Positions 33,458-41,188 of a DNA stretch of 64,000 nt are shown piece after piece. The number at the start of each line of letters is the position of its first letter. Position 1 is the stretch's first letter. The notes beneath the pieces are model-generated. The model ran no database searches and was not told where the DNA came from. It saw nothing but the letters and a program-made list of their open reading frames with translations. The stretch is from a virus: the IMG/VR virus record IMGVR_UViG_3300028883_000033, positions 83,645 through 147,644 of that record; one strand, given 5' to 3'. The translations under genes were made by a program, and so were the position numbers.

Positions 33458-34482
33458 TCTTTGCAGTATATCCTAGCGTTCAGCTCAGCCTCAAACCCCG
33501 AAGCTGTGTGTTGAGCAAGTGTCTGCATTACATACAACTTGCCATACTTTTGGACTGCCGCGCTAACATCTTTACAATCACCGAAGTCTGGTGTGCTTAT
33601 ACTCCAGCCGGCATCGATAGCCTGTTTCGCTGCACGGAATCCATCTCCGAATTGGTCTGGGATGTACACTTTCTTGCGCCTGGAACGATTTAACCATTTG
33701 ATTTTCGTAGAAGAAAATTCGTTTCCGAATATTGCAACTCCATCTATAACGAAAGCATCAAACCAGCCCTCTACTATGTATAGGGGGAGGTCATTATTTT
33801 CAAAAAGTTTGTCAAACCCATAAATGACGCGATCTCGACTAACTGCCGGACTTTCGTACTTTTTCAGTGCTTTTCCAGTTAAATCTCGACCAGTGTAAAA
33901 GATCACCTTATTGTCTTTGTAAATTGGGATAATTACACGTCCAAACCATTTCTTTAAGTGTGGGATGTCTGTCTTTTTGGACAGCATAAAGGGGTAACTG
34001 CTGGGATCTATCTCCCGGTCTTCGAGGTAGTATCGAGCAATCATCGCCCACTTATCATCTTCGGTGGCTTCAGTAAGTGGGTAAAATGTATCAGGAAGTG
34101 GGACTTCCATGGGCTCGATTGACGTTTGGACTTCGCTAGCTTTTGCCGGTACAACTCCACTATCACGGTTCTTTAGCGCAGACCACAGCACTTGTTGCCA
34201 TTCATCTTCGGGAATATTGAAATCCGCCATCACCTGCTGCATGTTGTTTGACATCAACGGCTGCCCTTCTCGTCCTATGTGATTAGGATCATAAACAGCT
34301 TTGAGGGGGCAGTTGAAACAGTGGAATGCGACTTTATCGCCATCAAACTTGAATGCTGCTCGAGGGCCTTTCTTTCCATGATCGCAAGCAGTATGGAGCA
34401 CAGGATACCATCCAGTGCCTGAAGGCATAGACGGTAGATGAACATATTGGCGAATTAGTTGTTCTAGGGTTACAGAGTCCAT
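33454..34482 (-). CDS. 61: DNA primase (gp61-like)
   Basis: 342 residues, as in T4 gp61 (342). The N-terminal zinc site is formed by Cys33, His35, Cys55 and Cys58 (TACDHGKKGPRAAF and HCFNC). The TOPRIM part includes YIVEGWFDAFVIDG. It lays down RNA primers together with the gp41-like helicase. A sigma70 -10 box TATAAT ends six bases before the ATG, so the early transcript should begin at about the start codon. Confidence 0.93.
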   Translation of the reverse strand: MDSVTLEQLIRQYVHLPSMPSGTGWYPVLHTACDHGKKGPRAAFKFDGDKVAFHCFNCPLKAVYDPNHIGREGQPLMSNNMQQVMADFNIPEDEWQQVLWSALKNRDSGVVPAKASEVQTSIEPMEVPLPDTFYPLTEATEDDKWAMIARYYLEDREIDPSSYPFMLSKKTDIPHLKKWFGRVIIPIYKDNKVIFYTGRDLTGKALKKYESPAVSRDRVIYGFDKLFENNDLPLYIVEGWFDAFVIDGVAIFGNEFSSTKIKWLNRSRRKKVYIPDQFGDGFRAAKQAIDAGWSISTPDFGDCKDVSAAVQKYGKLYVMQTLAQHTASGFEAELNARIYCKE

Positions 34483-34488
34483 CCGGTA

Positions 34489-34517
34489 ATTATACCGAAC
34501 GCAGAAAAGACAATCAA
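34489..34517 (-). promoter_or_regulatory. Sigma70-like promoter of the primase gene
   Basis: TTGATT (34512-34517), 17-base spacer, TATAAT (34489-34494). The primase ATG starts six bases after the -10 box, at the expected +1. Predicted leaderless early mRNA. Confidence 0.8.
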
Positions 34518-34518
34518 C

Positions 34519-34581
34519 TCACTCCCAACTATCATCCATAAACCGGTAAATCCACATATAACGATTTTTTGTACCCTTCAT
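34519..34581 (-). CDS. Possible 20-residue micropeptide upstream of primase
   Basis: An ATG-to-TGA frame encoding MKGTKNRYMWIYRFMDDSWE. The composition looks protein-like (aromatic and charged, no rare codon runs). There is no clear ribosome site and it overlaps the primase promoter -35 region. Reported only as a possibility. Confidence 0.2.
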   Translation of the reverse strand: MKGTKNRYMWIYRFMDDSWE

Positions 34582-34615
34582 TTAGTACAATGTTTTTATT
34601 ATTTGCATTTATCTA

Positions 34616-34963
34616 TCAACTTGGCCAATTGACGTCGGTTGAAGGGTCGTAAGCCTCGACCTGTGCAATTGGTACAGTCTGTACCTGATTGATCTTGTTT
34701 TTTGCATAAAGGTAAATGTCTTTTACCAGTGTGCCAGTTGCTGTTGGCGTAAATAACGGAAAGATCATTTTCAACATCTTCACCTCCTCAAAGGTATCTA
34801 CGTCTGGTAATACTGCTTGAATGCGTGTTAACGCATTAACCTTTATCTCTAATTTCTTTTCAGCACGGATACTTTCTTCCATGTCCGCTGCTATTTGAGC
34901 TAACTCCTCTGCTGTTTCTTCTACGAGTGTACTAGAGCCATCTTCATTAATTATTTGTTTCAT
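34616..34963 (-). CDS. Tail-fibre-associated small protein (possible assembly factor)
   Basis: 115 residues, starting MKQIINEDGSSTLVEET and acidic-helical to about residue 60. The C-terminus ends with a beta-like section. It starts 11 bases after the second tail fibre stops, the usual place for a fibre assembly chaperone. That role is inferred from position only. Confidence 0.6.
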   Translation of the reverse strand: MKQIINEDGSSTLVEETAEELAQIAADMEESIRAEKKLEIKVNALTRIQAVLPDVDTFEEVKMLKMIFPLFTPTATGTLVKDIYLYAKNKINQVQTVPIAQVEAYDPSTDVNWPS

Positions 34964-34974
34964 ACCATATTCTC

Positions 34975-37900
34975 CTATATTCCTGCTGTTTTAATGCCAT
35001 ATAAATAGTAATTTCCACTCACAAAATTGCCGCTACTCCATAGTAATTGGCAACCATCAACCTTACCATTTTGTGGTGAAGCTATACGTTTTCCCCACAT
35101 ATGGGTAGCTGCTTGGGCGCTATTGAAGGCGGTCTCGTAAGAACTATACGACCACCATGTTGATGATATACCATTTACATCAGCAGCATGGCAATGTATA
35201 ACCGCATTGGTTCTGTCACCTGTATCTGTGCCTGCCCCAGTAGTTATCTGGAACGCGGTCTGGTTTGTGGAGTAAGTTGGTGCTGTCGCTACACTCTGTT
35301 CAGTATAGTCGTAAGTGGAAAGTGTTTTCACAGTACCGTTCTCTCGCGTTCTTAACAGCAACTTAGCATTATTGGATGATGGGTGTGCATTGATTATTAC
35401 GATCTTTAGCTCTGTGTAATCAGATGGGAAGGGGATAGTAATTGAAGATACTGCTCCTATCGCACCACTAGATATTACCTCCCATGCACCACCGCCACCA
35501 GATGATACTGCATCATCAACATATTTCTTATTAGGGATGTCGTCATCATCAGTAACAAGTGTTTCATAGTCAGTTGTACCTGAAACATTTAATGTTCCAT
35601 TATCCTCAATTATTAACGCTGTAGTTAAACTGCTACTAGTTTTAAAATGCAACTGTCCTTGAGTAGAACTTGCACCACGATAACTTGTGATTTCTGCCAT
35701 AGAGTTGCCAGCAAGATCACGGAAGCGAATTGCAGCTTTATCAGAACTGTTTGCATTGTTAGCACCATAAAGGTCTAACTCTCTTGCAGGACTTGCAATA
35801 GCACCTATAGCACACCTACTAGCAACGGCTATTTGCTGCGAACTATTAATTACTAATGCTTCGGTTTTAGTACCTGTTCCAGTATAGAAGGTTGCATTGC
35901 CAGCCGATTCATCCCACTTAAAGAAGACATCAGCACCATTTCTCAACAGTAGATCGCCACCATTAGTGTGTGATGCACCATACGCAACCATATTCGCACC
36001 AGCTGCAGAACCACTTCCACCTGACAGTACTATTGCCGCATCACCATCTCTATGTACTATAGAAAAGGTTCCACCATTACCAACATCCAATATGCTACCA
36101 GATAACTCAAACATAGGAGTCTTAGCAGCAGTACCAGTAGATATAGTTAAGGAGCCAGCTGACTCATCCCATTCAAAGAAAGGATTGTTGTTAGCTTGCA
36201 GTATGACATCATTCGCCAGCGTAGCGTGGGTGCTACCATACATGATAAGGCTTGATGAGTTTGCTGAACTTCCTCCACTTCGAATAGTAAGAGACCCATC
36301 ATTGACATACTTGTTGATGACAGTTCCACTTGCAGCGGTTAGCCCACCGACCGAGATAATGTTATCAACAACCTGTATCATTTCAAAAGTAGCATTATCA
36401 TCTATACCAATTGAAGTGAATGTTCCTGTTGATAACGAAGTGGTTACCAAATCAGGATTAACTCTCAACCCAGCAGTTGAATTTTGCAATAATGTGCTAT
36501 CAGTTTTAATATACAACTTAGCGTCTGTTCCGGTACTTGATGCGGAACCGTTTTCAGTTAATATCAAACCACCATTAGTTGCATCATATAAATCAATTCC
36601 AATCTCATCGCTCGGAAGTTCTTTAATACCGGCGCCAAGATTTGCGTTGATCGTCTCGCCGCTAATTTCTAAACCAACACCTGCTGTGATTGTACCAGGA
36701 CCAGAAATAATTACCCATACGTCAGTATCATTGTGATACAAGTACGACTGACCGAAATGAGAACAATCAGAGTTGTTACATAATACTGTAATACCGTCAC
36801 GGATTTCTGGTTCCGCTGTACCGCCTGTAGAAACAACAGTTGCCTCTTCGACAGTAACAGTTGCACCTGAAACGTTGGAAATAGTATACACACCGTTGCC
36901 AGCAGAACCACCAGCATATGTGAAAGTATTACCGACTTTCATCGAACGTGACTGATCTGCAGCCATCGTAAAGTTGCTCGATGCATCGACAGAAGTTACA
37001 GCAAATGTAACTCCACCGGCACGACCGTGTGGGAAATCCCAGTTTGCAATCTGTCTTGGATCAGCACTAGTAGCACCAACGTAAACAGCAATGTCATCTT
37101 TGACCATACCAGAAGGAAGGGTTCCTTCGTTGTCTACAGATGCAACGTTGAACCCAACGCCAATGCGTGTTTCGACGCCATCAATGTTACCATCAACTTC
37201 CCAGTGATAACCACCAGCACCGTCTGATGTCCAGTGAACCATGTCATATTCATTAACTGATACACCACCAGTCCATGTTTGTGAATATGTACCACCATAA
37301 GCAATGTACATACCAGAAACGATAGGAGTTGATGGTTCTGATGAAACGATATCAACTAAATCAGGCTGTGCAACAGGATCTTGCCATACCACACTACTTG
37401 AAACTAATGCATCAACATATGCTTTTGACGTTGCAGATGTAGCTCCTGAAGGAGTTGTAGGAAGACCGCTTACTTCACCACCACCTGTAAAGATCAAATT
37501 TGCGGCTGAATTCATAGTATCGCCAGCCTTCTCGACCCATACGTCACCAGCACCACCTGCTTCTAACCCAGCGAGTTTTGTTTCCTCGGCAGATGTATAT
37601 GATGCTGTAGTGTTTTGAAGAATCGTTGAGAATGCTTGGATTGTAGATCCGATATCAGCATCTTTGAGAATTGTGGCATCAGCTGGCTCGTAGTTGCTTG
37701 CAGCCGCTGCAATACCATTATCCACATATTGTTTGGTTGCAGCATCGTTGTTTGATGCGGGGGCGGCAAGACCTGTGATTGATTCGCCGTTCATATTGAA
37801 ACCGACCTGAACCTGGATTGGATTCGCGTCGGATGATGTCAGGTTATTTCCCGCTTGCAGTGAAAGAGTACCCTTCATTTGAATGATACCTGTTCCATCT

Positions 37901-38247
37901 GGCAAGAATTCAATATCTCCAGACCCTTGTGATTTTACCTGGATATTCTGATCATCATCCGCAGATAGTACGATCGTTCCAGAACTCTCTTCGATAACCT
38001 TCTGGCCATTAACATATAACGATCCTGGGCCGATGAACACGTCCTGCCACATATGAGTAGCAGATCCTAGAGATCTGGTGTTATCAACATCAGGGATGAT
38101 GTCCTGGCTTACCGCTGACAGATCCAACGCGTTGCTGATATCTGATATTGTTGTTTTGTAGGTAGTGCCGCCCTGGACTATTACAAGTTCTTCTGTTCCT
38201 GAAAGGGTACCGGCAGCCGGCAGCTCACTAATTTTTTTAGATGCCAT
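34975..38247 (-). CDS. Second tail fibre / tail spike-type protein
   Basis: 1090 residues. The start MASKKISELPAAGTLSGTEE and GGTTYKTTISDI is typical of phage fibre N-termini. The shaft repeats AAPASNNDAATKQYVDNGI and DDIPNKKYVDD are shared with the fibre at 17056. Unlike that fibre there is no S74 chaperone; it ends in a short beta domain (YYLYGIKTAGI). Two adhesins suggest that host range can change. Stop is TAG. Confidence 0.9.
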   Translation of the reverse strand: MASKKISELPAAGTLSGTEELVIVQGGTTYKTTISDISNALDLSAVSQDIIPDVDNTRSLGSATHMWQDVFIGPGSLYVNGQKVIEESSGTIVLSADDDQNIQVKSQGSGDIEFLPDGTGIIQMKGTLSLQAGNNLTSSDANPIQVQVGFNMNGESITGLAAPASNNDAATKQYVDNGIAAAASNYEPADATILKDADIGSTIQAFSTILQNTTASYTSAEETKLAGLEAGGAGDVWVEKAGDTMNSAANLIFTGGGEVSGLPTTPSGATSATSKAYVDALVSSSVVWQDPVAQPDLVDIVSSEPSTPIVSGMYIAYGGTYSQTWTGGVSVNEYDMVHWTSDGAGGYHWEVDGNIDGVETRIGVGFNVASVDNEGTLPSGMVKDDIAVYVGATSADPRQIANWDFPHGRAGGVTFAVTSVDASSNFTMAADQSRSMKVGNTFTYAGGSAGNGVYTISNVSGATVTVEEATVVSTGGTAEPEIRDGITVLCNNSDCSHFGQSYLYHNDTDVWVIISGPGTITAGVGLEISGETINANLGAGIKELPSDEIGIDLYDATNGGLILTENGSASSTGTDAKLYIKTDSTLLQNSTAGLRVNPDLVTTSLSTGTFTSIGIDDNATFEMIQVVDNIISVGGLTAASGTVINKYVNDGSLTIRSGGSSANSSSLIMYGSTHATLANDVILQANNNPFFEWDESAGSLTISTGTAAKTPMFELSGSILDVGNGGTFSIVHRDGDAAIVLSGGSGSAAGANMVAYGASHTNGGDLLLRNGADVFFKWDESAGNATFYTGTGTKTEALVINSSQQIAVASRCAIGAIASPARELDLYGANNANSSDKAAIRFRDLAGNSMAEITSYRGASSTQGQLHFKTSSSLTTALIIEDNGTLNVSGTTDYETLVTDDDDIPNKKYVDDAVSSGGGGAWEVISSGAIGAVSSITIPFPSDYTELKIVIINAHPSSNNAKLLLRTRENGTVKTLSTYDYTEQSVATAPTYSTNQTAFQITTGAGTDTGDRTNAVIHCHAADVNGISSTWWSYSSYETAFNSAQAATHMWGKRIASPQNGKVDGCQLLWSSGNFVSGNYYLYGIKTAGI

Positions 38248-38262
38248 GTGAAAGTTCCTGAA

Positions 38263-38367
38263 TTAATAGATTAAAAGATCACCGGATTCTGTCGTTAACA
38301 TGAAACCGTCTTCGGTTAGCAGAATGAGCTCACCGTATCCCTGCTTATATTGAAAAATTAAAAACAT
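38263..38367 (-). CDS. 34-residue protein made of LLTEDG-type repeats
   Basis: It encodes MFLIFQYKQGYGELILLTED and ends LLTTESGDLLIY-like (about two repeats of L-L-T-E-x-G). Such short beta repeats occur in phage fibre tips. GGAG lies 8 bases before the ATG, and an AATAAATA late promoter lies about 30 bases upstream. It immediately precedes the second fibre gene. Confidence 0.55.
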   Translation of the reverse strand: MFLIFQYKQGYGELILLTEDGFMLTTESGDLLIY

Positions 38368-38396
38368 TATAAATGCTCCAAACGAATAGTTTAGGG

Positions 38397-38404
38397 TATT
38401 TATT
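38397..38404 (-). promoter_or_regulatory. Late promoter AATAAATA of second fibre block
   Basis: About 30 bases before the 34-residue repeat protein, which precedes the second tail fibre. Confidence 0.65.
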
Positions 38405-38444
38405 GTATGTTAAATTGTGGTCGGTAATATACGTTAAACGCGTG

Positions 38445-38495
38445 TTAAATCTCGTAAAATACTGCTGCTACTTGAACTTGTGCGGCACTTAGCAC
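38445..38495 (-). CDS. Possible 16-residue peptide after ClpP-like gene
   Basis: GTG start 2 bases after the protease stop, with AGAAAGG about 7 bases upstream; it encodes VLSAAQVQVAAVFYEI. It could be a genuine micropeptide or chance. No homolog recognised. Confidence 0.2.
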   Translation of the reverse strand: MLSAAQVQVAAVFYEI

Positions 38496-38497
38496 AA

Positions 38498-39163
38498 TTA
38501 TACCTTTCTGCTGCTGCTTTTTTTCTTAGCAACTCGTTTTTTGCGTGGTGTTTTTGGTTTGTGATCGACGCCTTCAGCAGCTGCTTTTTCTTCAGCTTCC
38601 TGTTCCGCTATCATGATCTCAACCATATTAACAAGCCTTTCGCGGATTTCTGGGGGATGCATATAAACATCCGCTCCAGCAATCACCCTATCAACTTCCT
38701 CTTCGGAAAGGAATGGGATGTACATTCGATGCATAAAATCACGCGACCATGTTGTTGCAGATTCAAGTGCAGCGATTTGCTCATGTCCCTTTCCAAACAC
38801 CCCACCGGAATAGTTGTGGATCATCATTGAACTATTGTCATGGACAATAAATTCATCTGCAGCAAGGAAAATAAAAGTTCCCATCGACGACACCTCGCCT
38901 TCGATTGAGGCGATGACGTGAGCGTTGGACGACTTCATTGCGTTTATGATTTGAATTCCGGCGTCCATATACCCACCAACGGTGTTCAAATGCATAAAAA
39001 TTACATCATCAGGTCCAGCAGTTTGGATCCTGAAAACCATGTCCGTATACTTCAGAGCTTCTTCGATTAAACTGCTGACGTAGAAGTGGTGAACGGTTCG
39101 AACAATCTGTTGTTGCTTGTATGCGTAAGGTAAGTATTCCAGCTCGTCGTCTTTTTCTGCCAT
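38498..39163 (-). CDS. ClpP-like serine protease
   Basis: 221 residues. The ClpP/crotonase-type fold is visible: IFMHLNTVGGYMDAGIQI, IEGEVSSMGTFIFLAADEF with nucleophile Ser93, and SSMMIHNYSGG with His116. The C-terminal tail is rich in Lys and Arg. Phages use such enzymes for head maturation or, as stand-alone proteases, for host protein turnover. It is separate from any capsid gene in this window, so the target is unknown. Confidence 0.88.
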   Translation of the reverse strand: MAEKDDELEYLPYAYKQQQIVRTVHHFYVSSLIEEALKYTDMVFRIQTAGPDDVIFMHLNTVGGYMDAGIQIINAMKSSNAHVIASIEGEVSSMGTFIFLAADEFIVHDNSSMMIHNYSGGVFGKGHEQIAALESATTWSRDFMHRMYIPFLSEEEVDRVIAGADVYMHPPEIRERLVNMVEIMIAEQEAEEKAAAEGVDHKPKTPRKKRVAKKKSSSRKV

Positions 39164-39167
39164 GTGA

Positions 39168-39308
39168 TTATTCTTCTGTGTTGGTTTTGCCTGTGAAGGC
39201 TTTCCACTTATTTACGATCCAATCTTGTACCCATTTTGCATAGAAAGGTTGAGGGAAATTCCATCCAATAAAGGCGCCAACTGCAATCCAGAATAGTGTG
39301 TCTAACAT
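39168..39308 (-). CDS. Small membrane protein
   Basis: 46 residues from the ATG at 39308 (AGGAG seven bases upstream), beginning MLDTLFWIAVGAFIGWNFPQ. One hydrophobic segment with Trp and Phe at the interface. It has its own late element CATAAATA at 39338-39345, located after the tmRNA terminator. It lies four bases before the ClpP-like gene, so the two are probably co-transcribed. Confidence 0.65.
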   Translation of the reverse strand: MLDTLFWIAVGAFIGWNFPQPFYAKWVQDWIVNKWKAFTGKTNTEE

Positions 39309-39337
39309 TATCATTCTCCTGTGTTGATTGTGTGTAT

Positions 39338-39345
39338 TATTTATG
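39338..39345 (-). promoter_or_regulatory. Late promoter CATAAATA
   Basis: Lies between the tmRNA terminator and the small membrane protein at 39308; restarts transcription towards the ClpP-like gene. Confidence 0.65.
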
Positions 39346-39351
39346 GAAAAC

Positions 39352-39377
39352 AAAAGAGGCGCCGAAGCGCCTCTTTT
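39352..39377 (-). terminator. Terminator of tmRNA
   Basis: AAAAAGAGGCGC-TTCG-GCGCCTCTTTT on the minus strand, right after the tmRNA. Confidence 0.85.
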
Positions 39378-39390
39378 TACGGTTTGTTAA

Positions 39391-39672
39391 CAAGGCCTAT
39401 TTGCCCCGTACGCGACTGTTTCTTAGGCAGCCATTGCGTAGTCGTAGTAATCGTCGTTTGCGTTTACTTTAATTTGTGCTGATTACGTCAGTCACCTGTC
39501 GATCATCTCGTCTCATCTTCGCCCGCCCCGTCGAAACTGGTTCGGGCCCATCAAAAGTCCTCTCGGCGGTATAAGGAAATGAAATGCTCACATTTCCCCA
39601 GTGTCCGGAGCATCGGAGTAGGACTTTTGGTGGACCCGGCCGGCACTGCCCCGGCGTCCGCAACGTCTCCAA
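39391..39672 (-). ncRNA. ssrA: Permuted two-piece tmRNA (alphaproteobacterial type)
   Basis: Read on the minus strand. The acceptor piece comes first (about 39672-39628): GACGTTGCGGACGCCGG, a 5-bp T stem and CGGGTCC then ACCA. A spacer (39627-39550) begins AAAAGTCCT and ends AGGACTTTT, which pair. The coding piece starts at 39549 with GGGCCCG, pairing with CGGGTCC and giving the G3-U70 pair expected for alanine charging. It then has GTTTCGACGGGGCGGGCG. The tag frame (39461-39423) encodes ANDDYYDYAMAA plus TAA. The tag rescues stalled ribosomes and marks proteins for degradation. Late promoter upstream, terminator downstream. The T loop reads GGCAGTG instead of TTCGANT. Boundaries are approximate. 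Confidence 0.92.
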
Positions 39673-39694
39673 CTTGAGTCATCAACGATAGTGT

Positions 39695-39702
39695 TATTTA
39701 TA
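39695..39702 (-). promoter_or_regulatory. Late promoter TATAAATA of tmRNA
   Basis: Perfect late consensus about 23 bases before the first acceptor-piece bases, so the tmRNA is expressed late. Confidence 0.75.
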
Positions 39703-39730
39703 CGCGAACTGCGTTAAAAATTCAACAGGT

Positions 39731-40075
39731 TCAATATCCGTTGTGGAGGCAAGCTGCTATTTCCTGTATAGCCTCTTCCTCGGCCGCTTCTAGTGAGATT
39801 GGGTCCTCACGGTAAGCATCACGGACGATTCGCTGCATGTCAATATACGTAGCTCGTTTGATCCCTTTTAGGGAATAAGATTCCTTCCAATCCCGTTCAA
39901 GAACTTGTAGAGCCTTTTCTAGTGGAATCTTATCGCGGTATTGTTGTGTGAACAGTACAGCATCTCCTTTGGCGAAACATGCAGGAGGGATGATAATGTT
40001 TCCGTTTTCATCCGTAGGGTACGCAAATACTGTTGAGGTTATTAGCAGTAAACTAGCTAGCGTCCAAATCTTCAC
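39731..40075 (-). CDS. Secreted small protein
   Basis: 114 residues from the GTG at 40075, with GGAG six bases before it. The N-terminus KIWTLASLLLITSTVFAYPT is a signal peptide ending near VFA. The mature part has two cysteines (PPACFAK and IAACLH), probably a disulfide in the periplasm, and is otherwise helical. It overlaps the Acb1-like gene by 23 bases. Function unknown. Confidence 0.65.
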   Translation of the reverse strand: MKIWTLASLLLITSTVFAYPTDENGNIIIPPACFAKGDAVLFTQQYRDKIPLEKALQVLERDWKESYSLKGIKRATYIDMQRIVRDAYREDPISLEAAEEEAIQEIAACLHNGY

Positions 40076-40514
40076 TGTACTCTCCAATGATCTTAATCTT
40101 ACTTTTGAACTCAGGCAAAGACTCTAAGTCGATATCTTTTGCGTCGTATGATAATGTGACGTGGGGCTCATACAAATCAAAGTCATATGTAGCTCCGTGC
40201 TGCTGCATCAGTTTGTGGTGGCGTTGATACAATTGCGGACAAGAAAATTTCACAACAAGCGCATTCTTTTCGGGGCCAAATAAGTCTAGTCCTATTGGCG
40301 TACCTATAAATGGTTTTGTGTATTTTTCGATTGGTTGATAGTTTGGCAGGTGTTTTCTGCTATAGAGCAGGGTGGCATGCCAGTTATCATAATCACCAGC
40401 GACGCCAACCTTTTCGGCAAACTTCTTTAGTGCGTTGATTGTGCGTTTATCGAAACGGACCGCTGCGTAGGTCCCCGGTTCGCCCTCTTTCTCTATAACT
40501 TCGCTCAGTTTCAT
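40053..40514 (-). CDS. acb1: 2H phosphoesterase, Acb1-like (T4 gp57B-type anti-CBASS)
   Basis: 153 residues, about the size of T4 57B/Acb1. Two catalytic HxT motifs are WHATLLYS (His46) and EPHVTLSYD (His118). The stretch YSRKHLP and HGATYDF are also as in the T4 protein. Acb1 cleaves cyclic oligonucleotide signals used by CBASS immunity, so this is likely an anti-defence enzyme. Family motif evidence is strong; substrate is inferred. Stop is TAG. Confidence 0.85.
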   Translation of the reverse strand: MKLSEVIEKEGEPGTYAAVRFDKRTINALKKFAEKVGVAGDYDNWHATLLYSRKHLPNYQPIEKYTKPFIGTPIGLDLFGPEKNALVVKFSCPQLYQRHHKLMQQHGATYDFDLYEPHVTLSYDAKDIDLESLPEFKSKIKIIGEYSEDLDAS

Positions 40515-40662
40515 GTTCTATCCATTTTGATGCGGCCTTCCAAGTACCGAATGTTTGTTCTTTATTATTTACAGTGGCTTTAATTTCGCCGTTTTGTTTT
40601 TCCATGATAAAGAACAGTGCTCCCTTGCACCATCCAGAACTTGCAGTCAATGTCACTACCAT
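40447..40662 (-). CDS. Hypothetical small basic protein
   Basis: 71 residues from ATG at 40662, just past the DHFR stop with AGGAG close upstream; an inner ATG at 40605 gives 52 residues. The core FFIMEKQNGEIKATVNNKEQ and WKAASKWIEHETERS looks like a real fold. It overlaps the Acb1 start by 68 bases, so its end is questionable. Confidence 0.5.
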   Translation of the reverse strand: MVVTLTASSGWCKGALFFIMEKQNGEIKATVNNKEQTFGTWKAASKWIEHETERSYRERGRTGDLRSGPFR

Positions 40663-41165
40663 CTTCTCCTTTTGTATGTTACAAATTTGAGACCATCGCC
40701 GAGTTTTCCATCAACGATAGCAAACTTTTCGAGTGTTTTGATGGGAAAGAACCTATCACAATCATAATCACCGTCCATGATGGTCATGTGTATAGTTTCA
40801 GTCCAGGCCAGGGCCTCTATGAACAGCTTCTCTCCGCCGAGAACAAATACGGGGCGGTGATCATTTCCGTCAAGAGATTGAACAGCGGCACGCAGCCCAT
40901 TAACTACGGTTGCGCCAGGTGCTTCAAACTCGTTATTACTTGTAACGACAAATGATTGTCGGCCAGGAAGGATCTCTTTAATATTGTCCTTATCTTTTTT
41001 CATGGCCAGCATATCCTCGTAGGTCTTACGACCCATAACACAAGGATGTCCTTTGGTGACCTCTTTAAAGTGTGCAAAATCTTCCTTGCTGTGCCAAGGA
41101 ATCTTTCCATCTTTACCAAAACCACCGGACTCATCAACAGCAACAATGATTGCCATTGGCCTCAT
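40656..41165 (-). CDS. Dihydrofolate reductase
   Basis: 169 residues from the ATG at 41165 (MRPMAIIVAVDESGGFGKDG); a GTG at 41192 overlapping the upstream stop (GTGA) would add nine. DHFR features are GKIPWHSKEDFAHFKEVT, VMGRKTYEDM, SFVVTSN and PVFVLGGEKLF. It regenerates tetrahydrofolate for the ThyA encoded nearby. It ends TAG immediately followed in frame by TGA, a double stop. Confidence 0.92.
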   Translation of the reverse strand: MRPMAIIVAVDESGGFGKDGKIPWHSKEDFAHFKEVTKGHPCVMGRKTYEDMLAMKKDKDNIKEILPGRQSFVVTSNNEFEAPGATVVNGLRAAVQSLDGNDHRPVFVLGGEKLFIEALAWTETIHMTIMDGDYDCDRFFPIKTLEKFAIVDGKLGDGLKFVTYKRRRW

Positions 41166-41188
41166 ATTTTCTCTAAAGCTCATATATA

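Noticed and set aside
34566-34590. TTGTAC/GTACAA hairpin as terminator of fibre transcript
   Set aside because: On the minus strand the hairpin is followed by A residues, not T; it does not fit a terminator for leftward transcripts.
39469-39672. Open frame of 67 codons on the minus strand
   Set aside because: It coincides with the tmRNA acceptor piece, spacer and coding piece; the RNA structure explains the sequence better.
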